The notes under the pieces are model-generated. The model was not told the origin of the DNA, did no database searches, and saw only the letters and a program-made list of their open reading frames with translations. A program made the position numbers and the translations under genes. A stretch of DNA of 64,000 nucleotides from Mesorhizobium sp. J8 (GTDB taxonomy: Bacteria; Pseudomonadota; Alphaproteobacteria; Rhizobiales; Rhizobiaceae). Positions 9,046 to 18,661 of this stretch are shown piece after piece. The stretch lies in NCBI RefSeq assembly GCF_016591715.1, contig NZ_AP024109.1, positions 1,178,001 through 1,242,000 of the forward strand, written 5' to 3'. Positions within the stretch are counted from its first letter, which is position 1. Every line of letters begins with the position of its first letter.

Positions 9046-10750
9046 TCTTCGGGCCTCGTTGATCCTCATCGCCGTGGCGCTCGTTGCCGGCGGCGTCGCC
9101 TATGCCGGCCTGCTGCCGTCCTATTGGGTGTTCCTTGCCACCTCGGTGCTGATCACCGGCGTCGCGCTGCAGAGCCTCGGCCTCGTCGCCGGCCGCACCG
9201 GCATGATCGCGCTCTGCCAGATGTCCTTCGCCGGCGTCGGCGCCTGGACGGTCGGCTATCTCAACCTCGCCGAGGCGCCGGGCAGTCTGGCGACGTGGAT
9301 CCTGATCGGCGGTCTCGCGGCCGTGCCGTTCGGCGTCGCCATCGGCCTGCCGGCGCTCAGGCTGCGCGGCATCAACCTCGCCATCGTCACGCTCTCCTTC
9401 GCCACCGCCTTCGACACCATCCTCGCCACCATGACGTATCCCGGCCAGACCGACTTCCTGCAGGTGCCGCGGCCGGAACCGTTCGACAGCGACGAAGGGT
9501 ATTTCATCTTCGTGCTCCTGTTCTATGTGGCGATTGCCGTGGCGCTCGAAGTCATCAGCCGCTCGCGGCTCGGCGCATCCTGGCTGGCCGTGCGCCACTC
9601 GGAGCGCGCCGCAGCCGCTCACGGCGTCAGCATTGCCACCGCCAAGCTCTCGGCTTTTGCGCTGAGCGCCTTCGTCGCCGGCATTTCCGGCGGCCTGCTC
9701 GCCGGCTATCTCGGCACGCTGGTTGCCGAGAATTTCAGCATGATGCAGTCGCTCTCGCTCTACGCGGTGTCGGTGATGACCGGCGCGCATTTCGCCGAGG
9801 GCGCGATCATCGGCGGCCTGCTTGTCGTGATGTTCCCGGAAATCCTGCGTCGTCTCGACTGGCCGCAGGACATCGGCAACGTGCTGTTCGCCATCGGTGC
9901 CACGCAGGCGCTATCGACCGGCGAGACGATGAGCGAGACCTTCCGCCGCCAGTTCCGCAAGCTGTTGCCGGCCCGTGCGCCAAAAGCCGCCATCGCGTCC
10001 GCCTCGGAATTGCCGGGACCAATCGAACGACCCGTCGGACCTGCGCTTAGCATCGAGGGGCTCACGGTCCGCTATGGCAGCGTCGTCGCGCTGAACAATG
10101 TCAGCCTGAGCGTTGCCGCCGGCACGGTGGCCGGGCTGATCGGCCCGAACGGCGCCGGCAAGTCGACCTTCATCGACGCGGTCGCCGGCTTCCTGTCCTC
10201 CTATCAGGGCAGCGTGCGGCTGGGCGGCAGGCCGCTCGAGGGCGTGCCGGCGCATCTGCGCGCCCGCGGAGGCGTGCGCCGCAGCTGGCAGACCAACCGC
10301 ATCGCGCCGGAGCTCACCGTCGGCGGCTATCTGGCCTTGGCAGCCAAGGGCCTGTCGGCGAATGAGACCAAAGCGGTGCTCGACTGGCTGGACTGTCCAC
10401 ATCCCGACACGCTCGTGGCTTCGGTCGATGCCGGCACCAGGCGTCTGCTCGATGTCGCGGGCGTCGTCGCGGCCCGCCCGGCCGTCGTGCTGCTCGACGA
10501 GCCCGCCGCCGGCCAGTCGCACGAGGAGACGCTGCGGCTCGGCCAGCGGATCGCCGAGATCCCAAAGCTGTTCGGCTCGGCGGTGCTCCTGGTCGAGCAT
10601 GACATGGACCTGGTGCGCGCGGTCTGTTCGGAGGTCACCGTGCTCGACTTCGGCCAGGTCATCGCATCCGGTCCGCCGGCCAAGGTCCTCAGCGAGCGGG
10701 CGGTGAAGAAGGCCTATCTCGGCATCGAGGAAGAGAGCGTGGCGGCATGA
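9032..10750 (+). CDS. LivM-LivG fusion: ABC permease joined to ATP-binding domain
   Basis: A 572-residue fusion. Residues 1 to about 310 are a LivM-type permease (loop WLAVRHSERAAAAHGVS). Residues about 340-572 are a LivG-type ATPase with Walker A LIGPNGAGKSTF and Walker B VVLLDEPAAGQS. The segment where LSGGQ should lie reads SVDAGTRRLLDVAG, so the ABC signature is poor, and the helical domain before it is short. The later LVEHDMDLV switch is intact. The ATG at 9032 overlaps the upstream permease gene. Fusions of LivM and LivG occur in proteobacteria. The weak signature suggests that the transporter hydrolyses ATP mainly at one of its two sites. Confidence 0.88.
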   Translation: MKRASLRASLILIAVALVAGGVAYAGLLPSYWVFLATSVLITGVALQSLGLVAGRTGMIALCQMSFAGVGAWTVGYLNLAEAPGSLATWILIGGLAAVPFGVAIGLPALRLRGINLAIVTLSFATAFDTILATMTYPGQTDFLQVPRPEPFDSDEGYFIFVLLFYVAIAVALEVISRSRLGASWLAVRHSERAAAAHGVSIATAKLSAFALSAFVAGISGGLLAGYLGTLVAENFSMMQSLSLYAVSVMTGAHFAEGAIIGGLLVVMFPEILRRLDWPQDIGNVLFAIGATQALSTGETMSETFRRQFRKLLPARAPKAAIASASELPGPIERPVGPALSIEGLTVRYGSVVALNNVSLSVAAGTVAGLIGPNGAGKSTFIDAVAGFLSSYQGSVRLGGRPLEGVPAHLRARGGVRRSWQTNRIAPELTVGGYLALAAKGLSANETKAVLDWLDCPHPDTLVASVDAGTRRLLDVAGVVAARPAVVLLDEPAAGQSHEETLRLGQRIAEIPKLFGSAVLLVEHDMDLVRAVCSEVTVLDFGQVIASGPPAKVLSERAVKKAYLGIEEESVAA

Positions 10751-11460
10751 GCAGGCTCGTCGTTTCCAACCTGTCGATCAACCGCGCCGAATTGCCGGTC
10801 GTCACCTCGGTCGATCTCATCGCGGAGAGCGGCGCGATCAGCGTCGTGCTCGGCGCCAATGGCGCCGGCAAGACGACCTTGCTCGAAGGCCTTTCGGGCA
10901 TCATTCCGGTCGCCGGCGGCACCATCGCCATCGACGGCCGGGAATTGCAGAAAGCACGGCCCGGCGCCCGCTCGCGCGAAGGCCTCGCCCATGTCGAGCA
11001 GGGCCGCACCGTCTTCCGCCAGCTGACGACGGAAGAGAATTTGCGCGTCAGCCTGCATCCGGGCGCCGACATCGCCGAAGCCTATGCGCTGTTTCCCGAA
11101 CTGGTGCAGCGTCGCGCGGTGAAGGCGAGCCTGCTGTCCGGCGGTGAGCAGCAGATGCTGGTCATCGCGCGGGCGCTTCTCACCCGGCCGAAAGTCTTGC
11201 TGATCGACGAGATGTCCGCCGGCCTCGCTCCGGTCATCGTGACGCGGCTGATGGCGGCGGTGCGCAAGCTCGCCGATGACGGCCTGGCCGTGGTGCTGGT
11301 CGAGCAGTTCGCGGCGCTCGCGCTCTCGATCGGCAACCGCGCCTATGTCATGCGCCGCGGCCGCCTCGTCTATGACGGCGACTGCGCGAGGCTGCGGCAA
11401 TCGCCGGACGAACTGCATCGGCTTTATCTCGGCGGAGCCGAAGGTGCTGTACCTGCCTGA
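10747..11460 (+). CDS. ABC transporter ATP-binding protein (LivF-type)
   Basis: A 237-residue ATPase, normal LivF length, starting in an ATGA overlap with the fusion gene. All motifs are present: Walker A VLGANGAGKTTLL, Q-loop VEQGRTVF, signature LLSGGEQQM, Walker B VLLIDEMSAGLAP and the switch region LVEQFAALAL (the usual His position is Gln, as in other LivF proteins). It pairs with the LivG-like half of the previous protein. It is the last gene of the operon; the 250 bases that follow hold only an integrase remnant and a tRNA. Confidence 0.92.
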   Translation: MSRLVVSNLSINRAELPVVTSVDLIAESGAISVVLGANGAGKTTLLEGLSGIIPVAGGTIAIDGRELQKARPGARSREGLAHVEQGRTVFRQLTTEENLRVSLHPGADIAEAYALFPELVQRRAVKASLLSGGEQQMLVIARALLTRPKVLLIDEMSAGLAPVIVTRLMAAVRKLADDGLAVVLVEQFAALALSIGNRAYVMRRGRLVYDGDCARLRQSPDELHRLYLGGAEGAVPA

Positions 11461-11462
11461 CC

Positions 11463-11590
11463 GGTGCACTGTGGACGGGCGCTTTCGCACCGCGCTTGGC
11501 GGGCATCCGCGAGAGAAATGACAGGATAGCTGCCCAGAGACAGGAGCTTCTGCTTTCCGTCGAACCGACAGGCGAGGCGCCGAAGCCTGT
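11463..11590 (-). pseudogene. Remnant of a phage-type integrase N-terminal domain
   Basis: On the minus strand the open frame reads RFDGKQKLLSLGSYPVISLA then DARQARCESA. This is the hallmark of the N-terminal arm-binding domain (DUF4102 type) of P4/CP4-like tyrosine recombinases, which typically have RFDGKEKLLSLGxYPxVSLAxAR. Only about 40 residues match and no catalytic domain follows. It lies about 125 bases beyond the 3' end of tRNA-Phe, a common integration target, so it is probably a scar of a lost genomic island. Confidence 0.65.
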
Positions 11591-11714
11591 TCCCGACGGC
11601 TGGACCTATGCTGCAGCCCGCCGCTTGTGCGCCGAAAATGCACGCAAATTCAGAGACTTGCAGAGACCGAAGCGTCGAGGCTTCGGCGGAGGGGAATGGC
11701 GGGAGAAAAGGGGA

Positions 11715-11790
<76 letters not shown>

Positions 11791-11887
11791 CTGCGCCGGC
11801 TAACGGGATCGCCTGCCGGGTTTCACGAAGGCACCAGGCGGCGCCCTTGAAAGCGCGTGGGTTATAGCACGGGTATCTTGGCTGTCC

Positions 11888-11980
11888 AGAGCAATTCCAG
11901 GAAAAGTGCATAGCGGTTTTCCGCCCGGGAATTTGCGTAAAAACATGCGCAATTCCCGGAAAAGTGCGCTGCTCCTTCCA
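11888..11980. repeat. Two copies of an interspersed palindromic repeat
   Basis: Two related units of the form GCAATTCC-GGAAAAGTGC: the first with the adjoining GCGGTTTTCCG (11888-11940), the second (about 11945-11980) shorter. The same element occurs once more at 56251-56297. It occupies most of the 278-base gap between tRNA-Phe and yacG, where no gene is apparent. Confidence 0.6.
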
Positions 11981-12068
11981 GCTTCTGAATTGCTTGAAAA
12001 CAGGCACTTAGCTTAGGCGCCGGCTTTGTCGGAAAAGAAAAATCCCTGGATCGGGCGACGGCGGCCGC

Positions 12069-12290
12069 TCAATCCTCGTCCTTGGGCGAGGGACTTGGCT
12101 TGGGTGCGTCGTCCTCTTCGTCTTCGCCGTCGCGGCCGGGGATGACATAGGCGCCCTTCAGCCAGCGATTGAGGTCGATGTCCTTGCAGCGCGCGGAGCA
12201 GAACGGATAATGCTCGCGTGAGGAGGGTTTGCCGCATTCGGGGCAGGGCCGCTTCGGCCTCAGCGGCGTTATCTTATCGCCCGAGCTCAT
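12069..12290 (-). CDS. yacG: DNA gyrase inhibitor YacG (zinc-binding)
   Basis: A 73-residue protein with the four zinc-ligand cysteines of the family (CPECGKP, then [15 protein letters not shown]) and an acidic tail. The [10 protein letters not shown] segment is characteristic. YacG binds gyrase B and blocks its DNA binding in E. coli. The longer upstream frame is antisense-like sequence inside maf; the ATG at 12290, 13 bases after the maf stop, gives the normal length. It is coupled to maf and infA on the minus strand. Confidence 0.93.
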   Translation of the reverse strand: MSSGDKITPLRPKRPCPECGKPSSREHYPFCSARCKDIDLNRWLKGAYVIPGRDGEDEEDDAPKPSPSPKDED

Positions 12291-12303
12291 GTGTGGACCA
12301 CGC

Positions 12304-12930
12304 TCATGGCCGCGCGACGTGCCAGTTCTGGTGGGCCTTGAAGCCTTCGCCGGAAAGCAGCGCCACGCTCTCATAGAGCGGCAGGCCGACCACGTTGGTA
12401 TAGGAGCCGACCAGCTTGACGACGAACGAACCGGCCAATCCTTGCACGGCGTAGCCGCCGGCCTTGCCGCGCCATTCGCCTGATGCGACATAAGCCTCGA
12501 TCTCCTCGCGCGGCAGCCGCTTGAAGCGAACCCTGGTCTCCACCAGCCGCTGGCGCAGCTTGCCGCCGGGCGTGATCAGGCAAATGCCCGAATAGACCCG
12601 GTGCGAGCGGCCGGAAAGCAGGCCGAGGCAGTTCACGGCATCGTCGATCGTCTCGGCCTTGGGCAGGATGCGCCGCCCGACCGCCACAACGGTGTCGGCG
12701 GCAAGGATGAAGGCTGGCGCATAGTCGTCCTCGCTTTTCAGCGAGATAAGCGCTTTCTCGGCCTTGTCCTTGGAAAGGCGCTTGGCCAGCGAGCGCGGAT
12801 GCTCGGCGCGCAACGGCGTCTCGTCGACATCGGCAGGAAGAACGCGATCCGGCTCGATGCCGGCCTGCTGCAACAGCTCGATGCGGCGCGGCGAACCCGA
12901 GGCAAGCACGAGCTTCTGCAGGGTGCTCAT
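12304..12930 (-). CDS. maf: Maf-like nucleotide pyrophosphatase
   Basis: A 208-residue Maf/HAM1-fold protein. It starts with the diagnostic [14 protein letters not shown] motif and has the catalytic-region [18 protein letters not shown] and the [10 protein letters not shown] segment with the [11 protein letters not shown] motif. Maf proteins hydrolyse modified or canonical NTPs to NMP and pyrophosphate and have been linked to division arrest. It lies between infA and yacG, the standard order in Hyphomicrobiales. Confidence 0.95.
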   Translation of the reverse strand: MSTLQKLVLASGSPRRIELLQQAGIEPDRVLPADVDETPLRAEHPRSLAKRLSKDKAEKALISLKSEDDYAPAFILAADTVVAVGRRILPKAETIDDAVNCLGLLSGRSHRVYSGICLITPGGKLRQRLVETRVRFKRLPREEIEAYVASGEWRGKAGGYAVQGLAGSFVVKLVGSYTNVVGLPLYESVALLSGEGFKAHQNWHVARP

Positions 12931-12949
12931 CGCGGTTGGAGCCAGGCTG

Positions 12950-13168
12950 TTACTTGAAACGGTAGGTGATGCGGCCCTTGGTCAGGTCGTAAGGCGTCAT
13001 CTCGACCAGGACCTTGTCGCCGGTCAGCACGCGAATGCGGTTCTTGCGCATGCGGCCGGCCGTGTGGGCGATGATCTCGTGCTCGTTTTCGAGCTTCACC
13101 CTGAACATCGCATTGGGCAGCAGTTCCGTGACCACGCCCGGAAATTCGAGGACTTCTTCCTTCGGCAT
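12950..13168 (-). CDS. infA: Translation initiation factor IF-1
   Basis: Exactly 72 residues, the canonical IF-1 length, from the ATG at 13168. It is a single S1/OB-fold domain beginning [20 protein letters not shown] and ending [11 protein letters not shown]. The open frame extends further upstream through a palindrome but has no reason to be coding there. It acts on the 30S A-site during initiation. maf follows after 19 bases, so the two are probably cotranscribed. Confidence 0.97.
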
Positions 13169-13253
13169 TCGATACCTTTGCTTGGATTGCGCTCCGGCGC
13201 CCAGAGCAAGATGCCGAAGCGGTTTTCGGACGACATCATGCTCTACTCTTGAT

Positions 13254-13304
13254 CTGGAGTCGGATGATTTCGGGTCGGACAGACCCGAAATCATCCGACT
13301 CCAG
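13254..13304. repeat. Perfect 23-bp inverted repeat upstream of infA
   Basis: The arms at 13254-13276 and 13282-13304 are exact reverse complements, separated by GGACA. Left arm begins CTGGAGTCGGATGATTT. It lies 86 bases before the infA start and 50 bases after the stop of the phosphatase gene. A second, shorter palindrome (GCATCTTG-like, 13203-13245) lies beside it. It could act as a terminator-like hairpin or be a mobile palindromic element. Confidence 0.8.
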
Positions 13305-13354
13305 CCGGAATTTGCGGCGGAACCTATATGATAATCGTCCGCTTGTGAACATGC

Positions 13355-13804
13355 TTAATCCGACGCGTTTTCTGCTTCCGGAAGCAGAAAACGTCGGCTT
13401 ATGCGCGCCTTCAGCCGCTCGCGCACGTCGCGATAGGCGGCCATGATGTGCTCGCGCGTCCCGCCGGTGTCGGTCGGGTCGGGCATCGGCCAGTATTCGA
13501 CCTCGACGGCGAGCGAGCGGGTGAGCTCGAGCGCCGCATGGTGCGCCTCGGGCGCCAGCGTCACGATCAGGTCGAAATAATCATCCTCCAGATCCTCGAG
13601 CGTCCTCGGATGGCGCTCGCCAAGCGAGAGGCCGTCTTCGGCAAGCACCGCGTCGACGAACGGATCGCGCTCGCCGGCGCGCACGCCGGCAGAGGCGACG
13701 AAGGTGGTGGCGGGCAGCATGCGGCGCGCCAATTGTTCCGCGATCGGCGAGCGTACGGCATTCATGCCGCACAAGAACAGGATCGAGTGAGGCAGGGCGG
13801 CCAC
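13355..13804 (-). CDS. Low-molecular-weight protein-tyrosine-phosphatase-like protein
   Basis: About 149 residues. The P-loop CGMNAVRS (C-x5-R-S) sits near the N-terminus in SILFLCGMNAVRSPIAEQL, and the general-acid loop is DPTD in YWPMPDPTDTGG. This fold covers LMW protein tyrosine phosphatases and ArsC-type arsenate reductases; function in this locus is unproven. A GTG at 13804 gives the expected length. The frame runs further upstream only because it reads through REP repeats. The last residues (FLLPEAENASD) are encoded by a palindrome, suggesting the original C-terminus was altered. Confidence 0.85.
   Translation of the reverse strand: MAALPHSILFLCGMNAVRSPIAEQLARRMLPATTFVASAGVRAGERDPFVDAVLAEDGLSLGERHPRTLEDLEDDYFDLIVTLAPEAHHAALELTRSLAVEVEYWPMPDPTDTGGTREHIMAAYRDVRERLKARISRRFLLPEAENASD
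13360..13398. repeat. Palindrome forming the 3' end of the phosphatase gene
   Basis: CCGACG followed by GTTTTCTGCTTCC, then GGAAGCAGAAAAC and GTCGG: a near-perfect hairpin with one unpaired base and almost no loop. It overlaps the final codons of the gene on the minus strand and could also end its transcript. Confidence 0.75.
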
Positions 13805-13806
13805 TA

Positions 13807-13998
13807 GAGCATGATCCCGAAAAGTGGGAACCGGTTTTCGGGAAAGATCATGCCCCAACAAAAGAGCATGATCCCGAAAAGTGGGAACCGGTTTTCGGAG
13901 AAGATCATGCTCCAACAAAAGAGCATGATCCCGAACCGGAGGTCAGCGCACGCAAAAAGTGGGAACCGGTTTTCGGAAACGATCATGCGCCAACAAAG
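13807..13998. repeat. Three tandem REP-like units, 57-bp period
   Basis: Units begin GAGCATGATCCCGAA at 13807, 13864 and 13921. Each is an imperfect palindrome (GCATGATC...GATCATGC outside, CCGAAAA...TTTTCGG inside). Copies 1 and 2 differ at only a few bases. Copy 3 carries a 21-base insertion after CCCGAA. A related single unit occurs at 22665-22705. The block fills the gap between the UPF0262 gene and the phosphatase gene. Confidence 0.85.
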
Positions 13999-14003
13999 CG
14001 CTG

Positions 14004-14040
14004 GATCAGGATGGCGATTCAACGAAACGTCATCCTGATC
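14004..14040 (-). terminator. Hairpin after the UPF0262 gene
   Basis: GATCAGGATG (14004-14013) and CATCCTGATC (14031-14040) are exact inverted repeats with a 17-base loop. It touches the stop codon of the UPF0262 gene on the minus strand. There is no T-tract, so it may be a processing or stability hairpin instead of a simple intrinsic terminator. Confidence 0.5.
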
Positions 14041-14525
14041 TAGCCCCGCCAGTGCAGCACGCAGACCAGCGTGAACAGCCGGCGCGCCGTGTCGAAGTCG
14101 ATCTCGATCTTGCCGGCGAGCCGGTCCATCAGGGTTTGCGAGCCTTCATTGTGCAGGCCGCGCCGGCCCATGTCGATCGCCTCGATATGGCTTGGCGTCG
14201 AGGAGCGGATGGCCTCGTAATAGCTTTCGCAGATCAGGTAATAGTCCTTGACGATGCGCCTCAGCGGCGTCAGCGACAGGATGTGGGTGACCACCTCGGC
14301 GCCGTTCTCGCGGCTGACGGCAAAGACCAGGCGGGACTCGGCCAGCGAAAGCTTGAGCTTGTAGGGACCGGCGCCGTCGTCGTTGACCGGCCGAAAACTG
14401 TTCTCCTCGATGAGGTCGAAGATCGCCACGGCCCGTTCGTGCTCGACGTCGGGCGTCGAACGTCCGATCGATTCGTCGAGCTCGACGTCGATCAGCCTGT
14501 CGCGGGTTTGATTGCGGCCCGACAT
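14040..14525 (-). CDS. UPF0262 family protein
   Basis: A 161-residue conserved alphaproteobacterial protein of unknown function. It is recognised by the N-terminal LIDVELDES segment, the [16 protein letters not shown] helix, and the central [26 protein letters not shown] stretch region. No membrane segments or known catalytic motif are visible. It begins two bases after hisD ends, so it is translated from the same message as hisD and the DUF2948 gene; this order is standard in Hyphomicrobiales. Confidence 0.9.
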   Translation of the reverse strand: MSGRNQTRDRLIDVELDESIGRSTPDVEHERAVAIFDLIEENSFRPVNDDGAGPYKLKLSLAESRLVFAVSRENGAEVVTHILSLTPLRRIVKDYYLICESYYEAIRSSTPSHIEAIDMGRRGLHNEGSQTLMDRLAGKIEIDFDTARRLFTLVCVLHWRG

Positions 14526-14527
14526 CG

Positions 14528-15820
14528 CTACATGTTCAGCCTGATCGCGACGGAGCGGGCATGCGCGTCGAGCCCTTCGGCCTTGGCAAGCGCGATCGCG
14601 GCGGGCGCCAGCGCCTTGAGCTGCTCCGGGCCGAGCTTCAGGATTGAGCTGCGCTTGACGAAATCGAGCACCGACAGCCCGGAGGAAAAGCGCGCCGAGC
14701 GGGCCGTCGGCAGAACGTGGTTGGAGCCGCCGACATAATCGCCGATGACTTCCGGCGTATGTCGGCCGACGAATACGGCGCCCGCGTTGCGCATCCTGGC
14801 AAGGAATGCCTCGGCATCGTCGAAGGCGAGCTCGACATGCTCTGCCGCGATCCTGTCGACCAGTGGCATTGAGGCCTCTAAACTCGGCACCAGGATGACC
14901 GCGCCGAAATCGCGCCAGCTCGCCGCGGCCGTCTCGCCGCGCGGCAGAACTTTCAACTGCCGTTCGACCGCCTGCTCGACCGCTCTGCCGAATTTGGCAT
15001 CGTCGGTGATCAGGATCGACTGCGCCGAGACGTCGTGCTCGGCCTGCGCCAAAAGGTCGGCGGCGATCCAGTCCGGATCGTTGTCGGCATCGGCCACCAC
15101 CAGCACTTCCGACGGCCCGGCGATCATGTCGATGCCGACCGTGCCGAACACCTGGCGCTTGGCCGCCGCGACATAGGCATTGCCGGGGCCGACGATCTTG
15201 GCGACCGGCCTGATCGTCTCGGTACCGTAGGCGAGCGCCGCAACGGCCTGCGCGCCGCCGACGCGGTAGATCTCCGAAACGCCGGCAAGGTCGGCGGCCA
15301 CCAGCACCAGCGGATTGATGACACCGCCCGTGGCTGGCACGACGATGACGATGCGCTCGACGCCGGCGACACTGGCCGGGACGGCGTTCATCAGCACCGA
15401 GCTCGGGTAGCTCGCCGTGCCGCCCGGCACGTAAAGGCCCACGGCTTCGATCGCCGTCCAGCGCGAGCCGAGCTCGACGCCGGCGCCATCCGTATAGCGG
15501 TCATCCTTCGGCTTCTGACGCTCGTGGTGCGAGCGGATACGATCGCGCGCGAATTTGAGCGCCTCGACGGTTGCCGGATCGGCCAATTCATAGGCCTTGG
15601 CGATGTCGTCCTTCGACACCGCGATGCCGAGCGCGCCGAGATCGGCCTTGTCGAACTTCAGCGTGTAGTCGATCAGCGCCTTGTCGCCCTCGGCGCGCAC
15701 GCGCGCGATGATGTCGCGCACCACGGCCTCGACATCGGCCGACACCTCGCGCTTGGTGGTGAGGAAGGCCGAAAAGCGCTGCTCGAAATCGGCGTCCTGC
15801 TGGCGGAGCGTAGTGGCCAT
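14528..15820 (-). CDS. hisD: Histidinol dehydrogenase
   Basis: 430 residues, the normal HisD length. The enzyme performs the last two oxidations of histidine biosynthesis (L-histidinol to L-histidine, two NAD+). Visible landmarks are [58 protein letters not shown], and the substrate- and zinc-region EHVELAFDD and GGSNHVLPT. The ATG at 15820 gives [14 protein letters not shown]. It lies between the DUF2948 and UPF0262 genes with gaps of two bases on each side. Confidence 0.97.
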   Translation of the reverse strand: MATTLRQQDADFEQRFSAFLTTKREVSADVEAVVRDIIARVRAEGDKALIDYTLKFDKADLGALGIAVSKDDIAKAYELADPATVEALKFARDRIRSHHERQKPKDDRYTDGAGVELGSRWTAIEAVGLYVPGGTASYPSSVLMNAVPASVAGVERIVIVVPATGGVINPLVLVAADLAGVSEIYRVGGAQAVAALAYGTETIRPVAKIVGPGNAYVAAAKRQVFGTVGIDMIAGPSEVLVVADADNDPDWIAADLLAQAEHDVSAQSILITDDAKFGRAVEQAVERQLKVLPRGETAAASWRDFGAVILVPSLEASMPLVDRIAAEHVELAFDDAEAFLARMRNAGAVFVGRHTPEVIGDYVGGSNHVLPTARSARFSSGLSVLDFVKRSSILKLGPEQLKALAPAAIALAKAEGLDAHARSVAIRLNM

Positions 15821-15822
15821 CG

Positions 15823-16257
15823 TCAGCCCCTGTGCACGGGTCGCGAAGTGGCTTTCCAGGAGCCGCCGACATCGGCAAGCCGCGCCTCGACGCATTCGAC
15901 GTCGAGCATGATGGTGCCGCCGCCCGAAAACACCAATTCGACGATGCCGGCCGGCTTGCTGATGGCGATGAAGCTTATCGCCAGCAGCGACAGTACCTCG
16001 GCCGGCTTGTCGCGCGGGATGCCGCTGGTCTTGGCGCCGAGCACGCGGTCGAAATGCAGGACGCTCTGCCGCCGTTCGTTGTGCTGGCGGAACAGGCCGG
16101 ATTTCGCCTCCCAGACGAACCGGTTCATGGTCAGCACGAAGCGCTTGGCCGCCGGCAGATATTCGAGGTCGGAGACCTTCATCACGGCGTCCTGGACATG
16201 CGCCGAGACGATGCTCAGATCCTGGTCATCGAGCGCTATTAGCTTGAGAGCTGCCAT
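15823..16257 (-). CDS. DUF2948 family protein
   Basis: A 144-residue protein of unknown function, conserved upstream of hisD in Hyphomicrobiales. The N-terminus MAALKLIALDDQDLSIVSAH is typical, as is the MNRFVWEAKS segment. It is soluble-looking, with no signal peptide. The ATG at 16257 gives the family length; the frame extends another 30 codons upstream without support. It is the first gene of the hisD-UPF0262 message, and a large inverted repeat separates it from murA. Confidence 0.88.
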   Translation of the reverse strand: MAALKLIALDDQDLSIVSAHVQDAVMKVSDLEYLPAAKRFVLTMNRFVWEAKSGLFRQHNERRQSVLHFDRVLGAKTSGIPRDKPAEVLSLLAISFIAISKPAGIVELVFSGGGTIMLDVECVEARLADVGGSWKATSRPVHRG

Positions 16258-16362
16258 GCGGAATGCGCACCTGAAGGTTGGTTTCAGCCCTCTGTTAGGC
16301 GGTCTTTCCGGTCCGTGCAACCTCGGCACGGATGCAGCCAAGGGCAATCCACGCCAGGTTCG

Positions 16363-16537
16363 CGCTGCCCCTCATCGCCCGGTCGGGCACTTCTCCCGTT
16401 TAGTGACGGGGAGAAGGGACGCTTTCGTCAGCAATTTCGCCAATCGCGAACGTGGCAGGAAAGACGCCAAGGCTGCAGTCGCGGCCTTCTCCCCGTTCAC
16501 GGGAGAAGGTGCCCGAAGGGCGGATGAGGGGCAGCGG
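16363..16537. repeat. Facing pair of REP-like elements between murA and the DUF2948 gene
   Basis: Two arms of about 53 bases face each other: 16363-16417 (CGCTGCCCCTCATCGCCC... ending GGGGAGAAGG) and 16485-16537 (CCTTCTCCCC... ending GAGGGGCAGCG). Each arm is itself a hairpin built on CTTCTCCCGT/ACGGGGAGAAG. The 67-base centre shows nothing. This explains the 349-base gap at 16258-16606. Confidence 0.75.
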
Positions 16538-16606
16538 CGGCTTTGAAAATTGGCCGCCCCAATGCATGCGAGGCTTATTTTGTCTCGAGCGCGCGTTCGG
16601 TGCGCG

Positions 16607-17899
<1,293 letters not shown>

Positions 17900-18037
17900 A
17901 AGAAAATGTCCCCTCGGGCCCGAACAGGCCGCTTCAATCGGTTGAGTATGCCGGCTTAGACCATTGGCCGGCTTGGTTCAAGAAATAGGATTTCCTGGAA
18001 CCGGACCGACCATGGCCTGGCAGTATGGCTGATTTGG

Positions 18038-18217
18038 TCAGTCCCTGTGCATTTTTCCAGCAGCCGGCAATCCTTCCGACCGCTGATCGGCATCGCCCGC
18101 GCGCCGCGACCGCATCTGCGCCTTGCGCTTCTGCAGATTGGCGCGCAGCGCCTCGGCCAGCCGTTCCTTGCGCGCGTCGTCGCCCTTTTTCGGTGGATTT
18201 GCCTTGTCGTTCATCAT
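18038..18217 (-). CDS. Small basic hypothetical protein upstream of murA
   Basis: A 59-residue frame starting MMNDKANPPKKGDDARKERL, followed by a helical, Arg/Lys-rich stretch (LAEALRANLQKRKAQMRSRR) and ending GKMHRD. Composition and codon use fit a real coding sequence better than the overlapping longer frame. I recall similar short proteins beside murA in related genomes but cannot confirm this here. The start could be either of two adjacent ATGs (18217 or 18214). Function unknown; the charge suggests nucleic-acid or ribosome association. Confidence 0.65.
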   Translation of the reverse strand: MMNDKANPPKKGDDARKERLAEALRANLQKRKAQMRSRRAGDADQRSEGLPAAGKMHRD

Positions 18218-18437
18218 CTGATCCCTGGCCGGTGTCAGCCGGCCGCGATTCCGCAGAGGGTAGCATTTTGGCCTGGCGATGTCATGAAAGCTGGCGGTCG
18301 GGCGGGATTCGGGCGGTGGATCAGCCGCGCATGCAGCTCGAGCAGCATGTTTGTTGGCAAGAATCGCATGCGACGCTTTGGGTTTTTCTTGGCCTTGCGC
18401 TTGCCGGTTCGATATGGCAGAAGCGCCGCCATCGCAG

Positions 18438-18512
<75 letters not shown>

Positions 18513-18661
18513 GCTTTCCAACGCGATTTCAACTGCGCCGCGCCGATGCATTTCGAGGAGGCAGGTGGGTCTACCGCCATCCTTCCCAGGCCCTATGAAA
18601 CCGGCGCATGCGCAATACATGGTGGCGTTTCCGATATGCCGGCCTGACGAGAAGGAAAGCG

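Noticed and set aside
13807..13998. CRISPR-like short repeats
   Set aside because: The units abut, have no unique spacers, and are palindromic REP elements also found singly at 22664; no cas genes are present.
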